A stretch of 64,000 bases of DNA from Paludibacter propionicigenes WB4 (GCF_000183135.1 NC_014734.1:1364001-1428000), one strand, 5' to 3'; shown: positions 17,125 through 26,709, counted from the first letter of the stretch. Notes: generated by a model not told the origin, from the letters alone. Made by a program: numbers and translations.

Positions 17125-18117
17125 TTATGAAATAATCTGAATGATTTTTCTTTCTAACTGTTGAAAACTGTTATATATTATTTCTGGAGCTTCGGCTTTT
17201 AAGCGAGCTTGAGACGTAAACCTTATAAACTCATTTTTATTTTTATACAAATACTCAATATCATTTAAAACCGAAGAATTATCGCCTTTCTTAAGAAAAA
17301 TAATAGCATCGGAGTTTAAAATATCTGGTTCCGGATTATTTTCTGCACCCCAGTAGATTGGGATACAACCGGAGTAGATTGCATCAAAAATCTTTTCTGT
17401 GACAAGTCCTTCAAAATTTGAGTTTTCTGGACAGAGATTGAATTTATATTTCTTCAAATACGCTCTTTTATCGTTATTGTACTTTAATAATAAATTTTCA
17501 TCATTGTGCATAAAAGTACTTGGACAATCTACTTTATCAATAGAATTAATCAAATCATAAAAGAACTTTCTATCTCCATTATAATCATTTCTGCAAATAA
17601 AAGAGCAAAATTTGTCTTTTACATCTATGTCTCTATGATATGACAAAGCTTGACATTTTTGTTTTATTATTTCGTAATTATCTTCCGGATCAAAATGTAC
17701 CATCATCCAAAAAGGGAAACGTAAATACTGAGGGTTGGTAATATAGTCAAATCCCAAAGATAAGGAAACAGATTGTTCCTGAATCAGCAAATCTTCATAT
17801 TGAGTCCACCAGGAGCCTTCATCATGAATATTCTCTGCAGTATAAAATAATTTAAATTTATCTTTATTCAGAGTTATAGCTTCTCTATATCCATTAGCGC
17901 CAAATATACTTAGTTTCTTTTTTGTGTATTTATGAATACCTACTCTATCCACGATGAATCTGTACAGCCAATGATTTGGAGTATGTTTTCGACTCAAGTA
18001 TGTATTCATGTCATAAATTAGAGTATTAAAGCACCTTACCTGATACTTGTTAGATTCTTTATAGTCTCTAAAATAATTTCTATATAATCTATATTTCTTT
18101 TTGATATTTGAACACAT
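17125..18117 (-). CDS. GT10 glycosyltransferase (alpha-1,3/4-fucosyltransferase-like)
   Basis: A family GT10 enzyme, which typically transfers fucose from GDP-fucose. The diagnostic donor-binding region is at residues 229-258: CPENSNFEGLVTEKIF followed by SGCIPIYWGAENNPEPDIL. Upstream segments FYTAENIHDEG (residues 91-101) and RFPFWMM (133-139) also match the family. No membrane segment is visible. A second GT10 gene lies at 20898-21863, with the acyltransferase and a GT2 gene between them; the two share all motifs but differ widely elsewhere. No GDP-fucose synthesis genes are in the window, so the donor must come from elsewhere or be another GDP-sugar. Confidence 0.9.
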   Translation of the reverse strand: MCSNIKKKYRLYRNYFRDYKESNKYQVRCFNTLIYDMNTYLSRKHTPNHWLYRFIVDRVGIHKYTKKKLSIFGANGYREAITLNKDKFKLFYTAENIHDEGSWWTQYEDLLIQEQSVSLSLGFDYITNPQYLRFPFWMMVHFDPEDNYEIIKQKCQALSYHRDIDVKDKFCSFICRNDYNGDRKFFYDLINSIDKVDCPSTFMHNDENLLLKYNNDKRAYLKKYKFNLCPENSNFEGLVTEKIFDAIYSGCIPIYWGAENNPEPDILNSDAIIFLKKGDNSSVLNDIEYLYKNKNEFIRFTSQARLKAEAPEIIYNSFQQLERKIIQIIS

Positions 18118-18149
18118 ATATACTTTTTATAACTCGTCGTGCATTTAAA

Positions 18150-18440
18150 CTACAAGTGATTTTATATTGTCGATATTTATATTTAATAATTTGTTTATCA
18201 TTTGAATAACCGTTAGTGAAGTTATTTTAGATAGAACTCTGTTTTTATATCCGTAAAAGACTTAGCGTATTTTCGACGAATTATACACTGATCACAAAGT
18301 TGAGAAAAGAGTGTCTCAATACATTTTCTTGTTTTTTTCAATAGAGATTTTGTAGCCATATAAATGCAACTTATGACTGAAACAATAACCTTTGGAGAAA
18401 CTTGCTTAGAAGTTTTCTTTACATATAATAGCTCTTCGTA
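18150..18440 (-). pseudogene. Decayed IS982-family transposase fragment
   Basis: The minus strand carries pieces of an IS982-like transposase in shifted frames. One piece reads SKGYCFSHKLHLYGYK (about 18348-18400), matching the GYCAS-x-x-x-x-FYGYKLH region. A second reads KCIETLFSQLCDQCIIRRKY (about 18260-18335), matching the C-terminal domain. A third, in another frame, reads RVLSKITSLTVIQMINKLLN (about 18165-18235), matching the C-terminal end. A large internal part is missing and several frameshifts and stops are present, so it is inactive. No terminal inverted repeats could be identified. It fills the gap 18118-18680, whose remainder is A/T-rich with a short TA repeat near 18620. Confidence 0.68.
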
Positions 18441-18680
18441 GTGACTTAGTTTCCATATTTCAAAGATATAATGTCAAAACAGTTATCTAAGCTAGTCATT
18501 TTTCTTCATCAACACTTTATGGATTCGCTCTTTTACAAAAAACAATTTTCATTTTCTACATTGTATCTGGGAATAGATAAATGAGAATTTTATTAAATCT
18601 TTAATTTATCAAGAATTTAAATATATATATATTTTATCGGGCAATAGAAATAAGCTTATTGAATTTATTAATATTTATTT

Positions 18681-19907
18681 TTATCGTTTACCAAGAAGAA
18701 GAATATTTGCAATTCGATTCTTCTTCAAAAAATAAATAATTAGATATGAAACAATCAAAACAACTATTGTTTCAAACAGAGAAACAATATAATTTATTGA
18801 TAAGTTTGTAGTCAACTTTTGTACAAATATAAAAAGATAACATGAAACGATATAAATACCCAAAGAATTAATACCAAGTTTTGTTATAATATCTTCTTTA
18901 GAAAAAGTTTCAAACTTAAATAGTTTATTGACAATAACAATCAGAGAAATGCCTCCAAACAAACCAACAATCAATCGATAAATATCAATAGCAATTTGAG
19001 TTAGTGCATTTCTTCCTATAATTGTATATCCACTAGTATATATATATGAACTATTGTTATAAAACTGCATTAAAAATAAATAAATCAGACATCCAACTAA
19101 CAGAAGATAAATACTATTTATCTTCTGTAGTATTTTATAAACAGCTTCCTTATTTTTACAATAAAAGTAACCAATTATAAAAAATGGATACATATACTTA
19201 TACAGAGAGATATTAAATGAGTCAGGGATAATAAACGTCAACAGAAAAACTAATATGTATATGATTATACTATCTTTAAATAATCTATTAGATATCATTA
19301 CTATTAGCGAGCACCATAGAATTGCCCACAAAAACCAAATTGTCTGAAAACTTGAACGAAAATAATTCGACATTTCTGTCTTTAAATTAACACCAATAAA
19401 ATCATGTAGAATAATATTATGATGAATAAAATGTGTTGCAAAGTGAAATATCAAAAACAACCCGTTCCAGCTAAATATTGGGATCAAAAACCTAGTTATT
19501 CTACTTAATAATACTTCTTTATTTGAATGATTTTGCATTGTATAATAAAATAGATAACCACTTATCATCATAAATACGGGCATATGAAAACTATATATTA
19601 CTTTAAAAAGGACATTTTCATAGAATAAGGAATTCCTAAAATAATATGCACCGTTTCCATATTGAATTGAGTGCCCTAAAACAACTAAAATAATAGCAAT
19701 ACCTTTTATAAAATCTAAAAAGTTATTTCGTTTATTTGGGGCTTTCTTGTTTAGAGTTTTTGGTTCTTCCATACGATTAGCATATATAGACATAACGATT
19801 AACATTAATTTACGCACAACCCATGCTGAAGCATTTCGAAATACTCGCATATTACATTTCTGAACTGGGCGATAATCCGGGTTGACTATCAAATTGTAGG
19901 CATTCAT
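18681..19907 (-). CDS. Membrane acyltransferase family 3 protein
   Basis: An integral membrane O-acyltransferase (PF01757), likely adding acetyl or another acyl group to the glycan or its precursor. The family start is seen at NFLDFIKGIAIILVVLGHS, with the catalytic-type histidine, then FHMPVFMMISGYLFY, then about nine further helices. The long form begins 15 bp after the stop of the upstream GT2 gene. Its first 45 residues (up to MEEPKTL, ATG at 19772) are not part of the acyltransferase domain and include NPDYRPVQ, reminiscent of the N-terminus of serine-acetyltransferase-like proteins. They may be a remnant of another gene. Starting at 19772 would leave a normal acyltransferase of 363 residues. 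Confidence 0.85.
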   Translation of the reverse strand: MNAYNLIVNPDYRPVQKCNMRVFRNASAWVVRKLMLIVMSIYANRMEEPKTLNKKAPNKRNNFLDFIKGIAIILVVLGHSIQYGNGAYYFRNSLFYENVLFKVIYSFHMPVFMMISGYLFYYTMQNHSNKEVLLSRITRFLIPIFSWNGLFLIFHFATHFIHHNIILHDFIGVNLKTEMSNYFRSSFQTIWFLWAILWCSLIVMISNRLFKDSIIIYILVFLLTFIIPDSFNISLYKYMYPFFIIGYFYCKNKEAVYKILQKINSIYLLLVGCLIYLFLMQFYNNSSYIYTSGYTIIGRNALTQIAIDIYRLIVGLFGGISLIVIVNKLFKFETFSKEDIITKLGINSLGIYIVSCYLFIFVQKLTTNLSINYIVSLFETIVVLIVSYLIIYFLKKNRIANILLLGKR

Positions 19908-19922
19908 CTTCTAAAAATAAAT

Positions 19923-20894
19923 TTAGAAGAGCCTTATTAAATACTTTAAAAGTGATTCTAAGCCCATATACATTCTAAATAACAAAGGATGAAAAGTTAA
20001 TAAAATATAAATTCGCCTATGCCGATGATAAACACTTACTTTCTTAAAACTTTGCCAATTAATACGTCTTTTTATCTCAGCATCCTTGTTGCCGAATAAC
20101 TTAGCATTATTACTTGTAAAAGCTCCGAAATACTCACCGGCAATTTCCCTATAAAGTTGACTTTTATCTATACTGTTAATTAAAATAAAGAAAGCTGACA
20201 GTTTATTAGCTACAGTAATCATATCATAAAGCCGTTGCAAATTGACAGATTGGGTTATACTACCTTGGCGAATACGATAAACATATAGGCAATCTGGTAT
20301 TACTTTTACAGTTTGTGCATAATAACAAGCAAGAGGTGTAAAGAGATTATCTTCGTGGTAAATACCTTCTTCAAAAAACAACTTGTGTTCCAACAAGTAT
20401 TCCCGACGATACAACCGCAACACAGAACAGACAAAATGAAACTTCCGACGAACCAGAGCATATTTGCAGTAATACTCCCAACCGGTCAAAAGCGCTTCTT
20501 CTATTCCACTGTCCGGTTCTTCAGTCCTTCCATCTTCAAATACCCTGCAACCATTAAAACACACTAAATCTTCTCCACATTGTTTCTGCACCAGTATCTC
20601 CAACGTTTTTGGTTCTATCCAGTCATCGCTATCCAGGAAAAACAAATAATCACCTTTAGCAGCCTGTATACCGGCATTGCGTGCAACGCTTAATCCTTTG
20701 TTTTGCTGGGAGATGACTGATATCTTATTATATTTCTTCCGAAACTCCTCCAAGATAACCAAACTTCCATCCGTTGACCCATCATTCACACAAATCACCT
20801 CGTAATCAGGATAAGTTTGTGCAACAACCGAAATAAGACAATCCCGTAGGTATTGCTCTACGTTGTAGACGGGGATGATGATGGAAACGAACAT
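19923..20894 (-). CDS. Glycosyltransferase family 2 protein
   Basis: An inverting GT-A glycosyltransferase. It starts FVSIIIPVYNVEQYLRDCL, has ICVNDGSTDGS, the GLSVARNAGIQAA helix and the DSDDW metal-binding segment near residues 91-95. A later HEDNLFTPL matches the ED acidic pair expected near the catalytic base. Its length of 323 residues is typical and no membrane helix is evident. It lies 3 bp below the second GT10 gene, so the two are almost surely co-translated. Acceptor and donor cannot be told from sequence. Confidence 0.93.
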   Translation of the reverse strand: MFVSIIIPVYNVEQYLRDCLISVVAQTYPDYEVICVNDGSTDGSLVILEEFRKKYNKISVISQQNKGLSVARNAGIQAAKGDYLFFLDSDDWIEPKTLEILVQKQCGEDLVCFNGCRVFEDGRTEEPDSGIEEALLTGWEYYCKYALVRRKFHFVCSVLRLYRREYLLEHKLFFEEGIYHEDNLFTPLACYYAQTVKVIPDCLYVYRIRQGSITQSVNLQRLYDMITVANKLSAFFILINSIDKSQLYREIAGEYFGAFTSNNAKLFGNKDAEIKRRINWQSFKKVSVYHRHRRIYILLTFHPLLFRMYMGLESLLKYLIRLF

Positions 20895-20897
20895 TGT

Positions 20898-21863
20898 TTA
20901 TTGAGTTGTCAAATATCTCATTTTTTGTTCTAAGGTTTCAAAATAGCTCCAAATCACCTCGGCTGCATGCGGCAAAAAGCGCTGCTGCGAAGCAAAATCA
21001 ATATACTTATTTTCGTCCATGGTCAAATCGTTAATCACATTTAGTAAGTTTGTATTATCTTTTCCCTGATTCCAGCAGAAAATAGCATCCTGATTCAGAA
21101 TTTCAGGTTCAGGCCTATTATTTGCACCCCAATAAACGGGAATACAACCAGCTTCAATCGACTGAAATATTTTTTCAGTTATATATCCTTCGGCATTAGA
21201 ATTTTCGGGACAGATATTGAACTTAAACTGTTTTAAAAACTCATGTTTATTATCATTATAAGTTGTATACAACTCGTTCGTATTTTGTCTGAATTTACCT
21301 CCGGAGCTAACTATATCAATAGACTGAAGTGAATCCATTATTTCTGTACGTATCCCATTCCAATCATGACTGGCAACTAATGAACAAAAACGAACTCTGT
21401 TATCAGCTGACTTTTTAGATAATCTGCCAACTTTTACTTTAATATCTTCATAAGTCGATTCCGGTTCAAATAAATACAGTATCCACAATGGAAATCGTAT
21501 GTTGGATCCAAAATTATCACCATCAAACCCTATAGATAAGTCAAACGGCTTCTTTTCGCAAGCCAACCTATACTCATCGAAGCGTTCGTCATGCATATTT
21601 TCGCCGGAAAAGAAGATATTCAAACCTTTCCGTCTATATTTTAATGTTTCTGCCGGACCTAATACTGAATAAAAATTTATTTTAGCTGAATAATTGCTAT
21701 TTAGTTTATGATGCTGTATAAAACGTGTAAACCACATTTCATGTGGTAGTTGAGTATCCCAAAAGTTATAAAAACGAATCTGACCATTCTTGTTTAACCT
21801 TGTATCATCCGAATACCTGTTAAAAAAAAAATTAAACAGCTTCAAGCTATCAGAAATATTCAT
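20898..21863 (-). CDS. GT10 glycosyltransferase (alpha-1,3/4-fucosyltransferase-like), second copy
   Basis: A second GT10 enzyme of 321 residues. The donor-site region spans residues 218-247 and reads CPENSNAEGYITEKIF followed by EAGCIPVYWGANN. Other matches to the family and to the first copy are FFSGENMHDERF (84-95) and IRFPLWILYLFEPEST. As in the first copy there is no visible membrane anchor. Two distinct GT10 enzymes in one locus suggest two fucose-type branches or two different linkages. It starts 24 bp downstream of the FkbM methyltransferase gene and ends 3 bp before the GT2 gene. Confidence 0.92.
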   Translation of the reverse strand: MNISDSLKLFNFFFNRYSDDTRLNKNGQIRFYNFWDTQLPHEMWFTRFIQHHKLNSNYSAKINFYSVLGPAETLKYRRKGLNIFFSGENMHDERFDEYRLACEKKPFDLSIGFDGDNFGSNIRFPLWILYLFEPESTYEDIKVKVGRLSKKSADNRVRFCSLVASHDWNGIRTEIMDSLQSIDIVSSGGKFRQNTNELYTTYNDNKHEFLKQFKFNICPENSNAEGYITEKIFQSIEAGCIPVYWGANNRPEPEILNQDAIFCWNQGKDNTNLLNVINDLTMDENKYIDFASQQRFLPHAAEVIWSYFETLEQKMRYLTTQ

Positions 21864-21887
21864 ATTTAGTATAAAACTATTTATATA

Positions 21888-22637
21888 TCAGAGTTTTTTG
21901 ATCATTGATTTAATTCTTTTTTCTGTCTTTGAAATAAGAGGAAATTTTTTCCGCCAAGTGTATGCCAAAACAAACAAAAACACTTGTAACCGAAAATACA
22001 ATAATGACCGGCTTGTCTTGATAAAAAAATCGTCGGTAACTGATTTTATACATTTATAGCCTTTATCCTTGAGATAAAATCGGAGTTCATCGGACGAATC
22101 GTTATTTTCGATTGTAAGAAATTCAATATTAATTTCATTTAGATCAATAGACTTTATAATTGTCGATTCCGCACCCTCTGTATCGATACTTAAATAATCA
22201 ATGTGTCTAATATTATTAGATTTCAGGATAGCGTTTAAGTTTTTGCTCTCAACCCTAATATCCTCAAAATTACTATTATATTTAGCACATTCGTCATTTA
22301 TTCTATCTATATGTTTCTGGTCCATAAACTCCAAAATACCACTCAGCATTTCGGAATAACCAACGACTTTTCTGAAAACAACACTACCTTCAGTATCTGA
22401 AATACACACATTATAATTCTGGCTCAGTCTGTTTATTTTCAACTGAACAAAAACAACCGGATTAGGTTCAATGCAAATACCAGCCCAGCCCCTTTCTTTT
22501 TCTAAAAAATAAGAGTTAGAAAATGAGACACCATCATAAGCACCGATATCTAGGAAAAAACCATTATCCTTCTTTTTAAAATATATATCTACAAACTTAT
22601 CCTGCTTGTATTGTGAATATTTAAGATTTTTACTCAT
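21888..22637 (-). CDS. FkbM family methyltransferase
   Basis: An SAM-dependent O-methyltransferase of the FkbM group (PF05050), commonly methylating sugar hydroxyls. The SAM site is GFFLDIGAYDGVSFSNS near residues 27-43, followed by GICIEPNP and the later HIDYLSIDTEGAESTI, where the aspartate after the fourth strand is conserved. The protein is 249 residues long, with a hydrophobic stretch near residues 213-225 that may be a membrane-association helix. In ABC-exported glycans methylation can cap chain ends; that is one possible role here, but an internal methyl group is equally possible. Confidence 0.88.
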   Translation of the reverse strand: MSKNLKYSQYKQDKFVDIYFKKKDNGFFLDIGAYDGVSFSNSYFLEKERGWAGICIEPNPVVFVQLKINRLSQNYNVCISDTEGSVVFRKVVGYSEMLSGILEFMDQKHIDRINDECAKYNSNFEDIRVESKNLNAILKSNNIRHIDYLSIDTEGAESTIIKSIDLNEINIEFLTIENNDSSDELRFYLKDKGYKCIKSVTDDFFIKTSRSLLYFRLQVFLFVLAYTWRKKFPLISKTEKRIKSMIKKL

Positions 22638-22743
22638 TCTTATTTACATATAAAACCACGCAAATATACAACTATTCCATTAATAAACAATCATTAATTT
22701 TATCTAAAATATTTTTATATAATTGCATAAAATTCACAATCAG

Positions 22744-23640
22744 TCATATTCGTTGTAATTTAAACTGAGAATTATCTCGTCTTACTTTTCCCCCATTTGC
22801 CAGTACTGCTGTACTATATCCTGCATCTGCTACTTGTATGAGCACAGAATCATTCCAGGCTCCATAGGGATAAGCAAAATGGAAAACTTTTTTACCTATT
22901 TGTCTTTCCAGCTTTAATTTTGACTCGTTCAGCTCTGTTTTCACTCGATCATCACTCATATTAGTGAGCACACCATGTGATAACGTATGTGAAGCAATTG
23001 TACAAAGGTTATCTGTTGACAATATCCTTATTTGCTCCCAACTCAAAGCTAAAGATTTATTCTTATCCTTGAATGAATAATTATAATTAGTAAACAACTG
23101 ATTTAATGTCTGTTCTATTTGTGGTGATTGTGAATCAAATATTTTTTGTTTCACCAGAACAAAGGTTTCATTCTTCTTATCTATGGTTGAGCAGTCAGAC
23201 CTGCTTCCATCTCCTAATATTAATTCATCAGAATTCATAAGTATATCTTCCAACACATACCACCAAAGCAAGGCCTTTCCATCAGGGAAATCGGTTGTGA
23301 CATAGATTGCAAAAGGACAATTGTACTTTTTAAAAATAGGATAAGCCAACTCGTAATTATCGGCATATCCATCGTCGAACGTAAAACAGACAAATTTCTG
23401 CCTTAATCTTTTCTGTTTACTCACTATTTCATGCACTTCGTCCAACGAAACAAACAGATAGCCTCTGGCCTGATAATCCAATATCGTTTTTTCTAAAAAC
23501 TCAGGCGTAATTTCCATCTGTCTATTAGCTTCAAGTTGACTTTGCTTTTGCACAACGCGATGTAGCATAAGAATATCACCCCAGACAGGATGAAATAACT
23601 TATAGAGTTTTCGCTTTATTTTAAAAAAGAGAGTTAACAT
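22744..23640 (-). CDS. Polysaccharide deacetylase (NodB homology domain)
   Basis: A carbohydrate esterase 4 family deacetylase. Motif 1 is CFTFDDGYADN with the base and metal aspartates; motif 2 is ASHTLSHG with the two metal histidines; motif 3 is FAYPYGAWND. A weak hydrophobic N-terminus precedes the domain. The protein ends at FKLQRI, where relatives usually continue with a few more residues, so the C-terminus may be slightly shortened. It lies 1 bp below the start of nothing else: its ATG abuts the stop of the upstream GT2 gene at 23641. It would remove N- or O-acetyl groups from the glycan or its lipid-linked form. Confidence 0.9.
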   Translation of the reverse strand: MLTLFFKIKRKLYKLFHPVWGDILMLHRVVQKQSQLEANRQMEITPEFLEKTILDYQARGYLFVSLDEVHEIVSKQKRLRQKFVCFTFDDGYADNYELAYPIFKKYNCPFAIYVTTDFPDGKALLWWYVLEDILMNSDELILGDGSRSDCSTIDKKNETFVLVKQKIFDSQSPQIEQTLNQLFTNYNYSFKDKNKSLALSWEQIRILSTDNLCTIASHTLSHGVLTNMSDDRVKTELNESKLKLERQIGKKVFHFAYPYGAWNDSVLIQVADAGYSTAVLANGGKVRRDNSQFKLQRI

Positions 23641-24651
23641 CTATAAAATACATTTATAAAACAACGACAAATTTCTTCTTAAACTCAGATATCGCCAGTC
23701 AAATGAACAAGCATATCGTAAACCATTGATTATCGATTTTTTTTTAAAATACCGGTTTAAAACATATTTTTTATACCCTGCTTGCATATATTTATTCAGC
23801 TCTTTATCCAGCACACGTGCCTGAATATAAAAACCGTTTAATTTATTTTGAAATTGCAATGTTTCTTTCCATGCAATACACTTTTTATAGTCATTCACCG
23901 ACTCAATCTTTTGTTCAGCAAAAGTCTTTAAATGAAACTCTTTTTCCTCTTCTGTTGGGTGGGGATAGATACGCTCCAACATCTCTAATCTTACTCTATT
24001 CTTCACTTTAAGTTGTGCAGGTGCATGGACAGAGCATATCTGTGATTGATGTTGTCGGTACGAAACAAGCACTTCGGGGATATTATATATTTGGGTATGA
24101 TTTAGACAATCAATCCACATTTTATAGTCATCCGCCAAATAATAATCAGGTGAATATCGTAATCCAGACTCAATTAAAAAAGACTTACGAAAAACAACAC
24201 TGGGATGACTCATTAAACATCCAAACAAAAATCCTACCTTTAAAAGTTCATTGCTTACTGGAAACATACGCACTCCCGTTCTATCACCAATCAACTCTAT
24301 AGAAGTTCCACAAAGCCCTATTCCCGGGTTTGAATCTAATAACTCTATCTGTTTTTTTAGCTTGTCAGGCAACCAAAGATCATCCTGATCAATACGTGCA
24401 ATATATTCTGTTTGAATTAAATCCATCCCCTTTTGTGGCGAACCGATAGAACCTAAATTTTGTTCGTTTAATAGATATTTAATCCGGATATCGGTATATG
24501 AAAGAATTATCTCTTCACTGTTATCTGTAGAGGCATCATTGATGATCAGAAAATCAAAGTCGGGGTAAGTTTGATTTAAAACCGAGTCAATTGTTTCCGT
24601 TAAGAATTCGGCACCATTGTATACCGGTAAAAGAACAGTAACTCTATTCAT
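23641..24651 (-). CDS. Glycosyltransferase family 2 protein
   Basis: A GT-A glycosyltransferase with VTVLLPVYNGAEFLTETI, FLIINDASTDNS, LGSIGSPQKGMDL in place of the more usual ARNxG helix, and ARIDQDDLWLPDK as the metal-binding site. The C-terminal about 100 residues are basic and helical, possibly for membrane contact. The start overlaps the stop of the upstream GT2 gene by 4 bp and its own stop touches the start of the deacetylase, so the three genes form one tightly coupled block. No transmembrane helix is visible. Donor sugar unknown. Confidence 0.92.
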   Translation of the reverse strand: MNRVTVLLPVYNGAEFLTETIDSVLNQTYPDFDFLIINDASTDNSEEIILSYTDIRIKYLLNEQNLGSIGSPQKGMDLIQTEYIARIDQDDLWLPDKLKKQIELLDSNPGIGLCGTSIELIGDRTGVRMFPVSNELLKVGFLFGCLMSHPSVVFRKSFLIESGLRYSPDYYLADDYKMWIDCLNHTQIYNIPEVLVSYRQHQSQICSVHAPAQLKVKNRVRLEMLERIYPHPTEEEKEFHLKTFAEQKIESVNDYKKCIAWKETLQFQNKLNGFYIQARVLDKELNKYMQAGYKKYVLNRYFKKKSIINGLRYACSFDWRYLSLRRNLSLFYKCIL

Positions 24652-25565
24652 ACGTTTTTCAGATTAGACAGGATTATACGGAAATAAACAAAAACATTAA
24701 TCAAGGGATTATAATTAAAAAACATTTTTAATACGTAATGTCTAAGTTCCTTTGGAAAATGATATTCTCTATCAGCCTTTTGGTACATTTTAGCCCAATC
24801 ATATAAACATCTTATCGGAATTGAAATACCTTCAATGCGAGAAACATATTCAAAAACACGGAATCCTTCGGTAAAATACATTCCCAATTTTTTGGCTTCT
24901 GATGAAACATTATTACTGTGTATGCGATAGTTATTCAAGGTCTGTTTTATTTCCAACACATCGGTATGTTGACAAAGTTGCACATATAAGAACCAATCAC
25001 CACAATACTTCATATGTTTAAATGAAGTATCATTCAATTTATAAAACAAGTCTTTTTTAAAAACCATCATGCTGGCATTCCAAATGGCATTTGAAGTAAG
25101 CAACTTTTCTGATATAAATTGGATTCCCTTATGTTCTATTAGTTCATTTGAGTTTTGTTCTTCATTTTCAAATGTAACTTCACCTCCTGAATTAATTAAC
25201 TTTGAAGTAGTATAAGCCAGCCCAATAGTATTACTTGTTCCGATTCCGTTTATTATTTTCTCCAGAAAAGTTGTGTCCGCCCAATCATCACTTTCCGCTA
25301 TCCAGATATATTTCCCTTTAGCAAGTTCAATACCCTTCTCCCATTGTTTAAATGTACCACCACTGTTTTGCTTATTAAAAACCAAGTGTGAAACTTTAGG
25401 ATGATCTTTATACGAAAGTAATACTTCCACGCTATTATCCGTCGAACAATCATCCAGCAATATCAACTCAAAATCCTCATAGGTTTGATTTAATATACTA
25501 CCAATGCGTTGTCTCAAATAAAGTGCATGATTGTAATTGGGAACTATAACAGAAATTTTAGGCAT
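24648..25565 (-). CDS. Glycosyltransferase family 2 protein
   Basis: A family 2 glycosyltransferase of 305 residues. It begins KISVIVPNYNHALYLRQRI, followed by ILLDDCSTDNS and the metal-site segment WIAESDDWAD near residues 89-98. The ending has KELRHYVLKMFFNYNPLINV, a segment common at the C-terminus of similar rhamnosyl- or galactosyltransferases in polysaccharide loci. Its start overlaps the WbsX gene by 8 bp and its stop overlaps the next GT2 gene by 4 bp, pointing to translational coupling. It acts at the cytoplasmic membrane face. Confidence 0.92.
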   Translation of the reverse strand: MPKISVIVPNYNHALYLRQRIGSILNQTYEDFELILLDDCSTDNSVEVLLSYKDHPKVSHLVFNKQNSGGTFKQWEKGIELAKGKYIWIAESDDWADTTFLEKIINGIGTSNTIGLAYTTSKLINSGGEVTFENEEQNSNELIEHKGIQFISEKLLTSNAIWNASMMVFKKDLFYKLNDTSFKHMKYCGDWFLYVQLCQHTDVLEIKQTLNNYRIHSNNVSSEAKKLGMYFTEGFRVFEYVSRIEGISIPIRCLYDWAKMYQKADREYHFPKELRHYVLKMFFNYNPLINVFVYFRIILSNLKNV

Positions 25566-26709
25566 TTTTTTTTGATGGAGAAACTTTAAGTACAGACATT
25601 AATAAACGTATTATTTTAAAACTCCTCAAAAACACAACAATATTACTTATATAAATATAATTCATAAAATTTGAATTAGTCATATTTCCTTTCAATGTCT
25701 GCTTTATCACTTCAAGGTACTTAAAATTTGTTCTACAATCAGGCTCAATATGACAACCTTCACCCCATTCATTCCAGGCGTTTATAAATATATACTTTTC
25801 TTTGTTAGTGCTTTGTTGAGTAAATTCTACTATTCTCTGCAGATAATACTTAAAAACATCAATATCATTATTTATAAAAATTGTTCCTTTAGAATTTTTC
25901 CTAGCCGTATTATCCCACGAAGGAAATACACATCGAAACACAGGGTAGTTGTAGTTTTTCAATATCATATTGAACACTGACGTTGGATAATCAATACAAT
26001 TCAGCGGATAAAACTTATTACTTGGGTTACAACACGACCAATCAGGAGCAAATTCCATTGCAGCATCAAATCCAATAGTTTTTGGATTTACTTTACCTAC
26101 AAAACTTTCAACTCTAACTAAATATAGACCTTTATATCCATTATTTTTTGCCACTTTCCTCCACATTTTTACTGTTTCCTTTATATCAGGAAACAATTCG
26201 GTACGATAAATTATAAAAACAGGCTTTTCATCTATTTTTATGTATCGCTGATCCGAGAACACATTTTTACATAAAAAATCGATATGAGATTTATCATCTT
26301 CTAACGAATAATCTTGTTTTATAATAATTTCTTGATCTAAACCATCCCAGCGCTTTGTCCAGTTCTCATTTGCCCAAATATATAAAAATGGAAAATCAGG
26401 TTTACCTGATTGAAGCATATTATCTAGTGGTGTTTCTAATAATCTTTTTCCATTAAACCAATAATGATAATATGCAAAACCATAAATACCATATTCCTTC
26501 GCCATTGCTGCTTGGCGTATCAACACTTCAGGTTCTGATAAATCATAGTACCCTACACTTTCATTTGGTACATGAGGCTGATAATGAGCCTCAAATAAAG
26601 GCTCTGCTTTTTTTACATTAATCCACTCAGTAAACCCCTTACCCCATGCAGCGTCATTTTCTGGGATTGTGTGGTACTGTGGGAGATATATAGCTATAGG
26701 TTTAATCAT
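25558..26709 (-). CDS. WbsX-like glycan biosynthesis protein (GH99-like domain)
   Basis: A member of the WbsX group (PF14307), distantly related to family 99 glycoside hydrolases and found in O-antigen, capsule and rhamnan loci. The N-terminus AIYLPQYHTIPENDAAWGKG is diagnostic, followed by GFTEW, YDLSEP, GFAYYHYWFNGKRLLE, WANENWTKRWDG and near the end INAWNEWGEG. The acidic residues of the GH99 active site are retained in the last motif. Whether the protein cleaves, trims or transfers glycan is not established. There is no signal peptide, so it is cytoplasmic. It overlaps the downstream GT2 gene by 8 bp. Confidence 0.9.
   Translation of the reverse strand: MIKPIAIYLPQYHTIPENDAAWGKGFTEWINVKKAEPLFEAHYQPHVPNESVGYYDLSEPEVLIRQAAMAKEYGIYGFAYYHYWFNGKRLLETPLDNMLQSGKPDFPFLYIWANENWTKRWDGLDQEIIIKQDYSLEDDKSHIDFLCKNVFSDQRYIKIDEKPVFIIYRTELFPDIKETVKMWRKVAKNNGYKGLYLVRVESFVGKVNPKTIGFDAAMEFAPDWSCCNPSNKFYPLNCIDYPTSVFNMILKNYNYPVFRCVFPSWDNTARKNSKGTIFINNDIDVFKYYLQRIVEFTQQSTNKEKYIFINAWNEWGEGCHIEPDCRTNFKYLEVIKQTLKGNMTNSNFMNYIYISNIVVFLRSFKIIRLLMSVLKVSPSKKNA

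Noticed and set aside
18600-18645. TA-rich stretch as an origin or binding site
   Set aside because: It is a short AT dinucleotide run in an A/T-rich decayed region without other signals.
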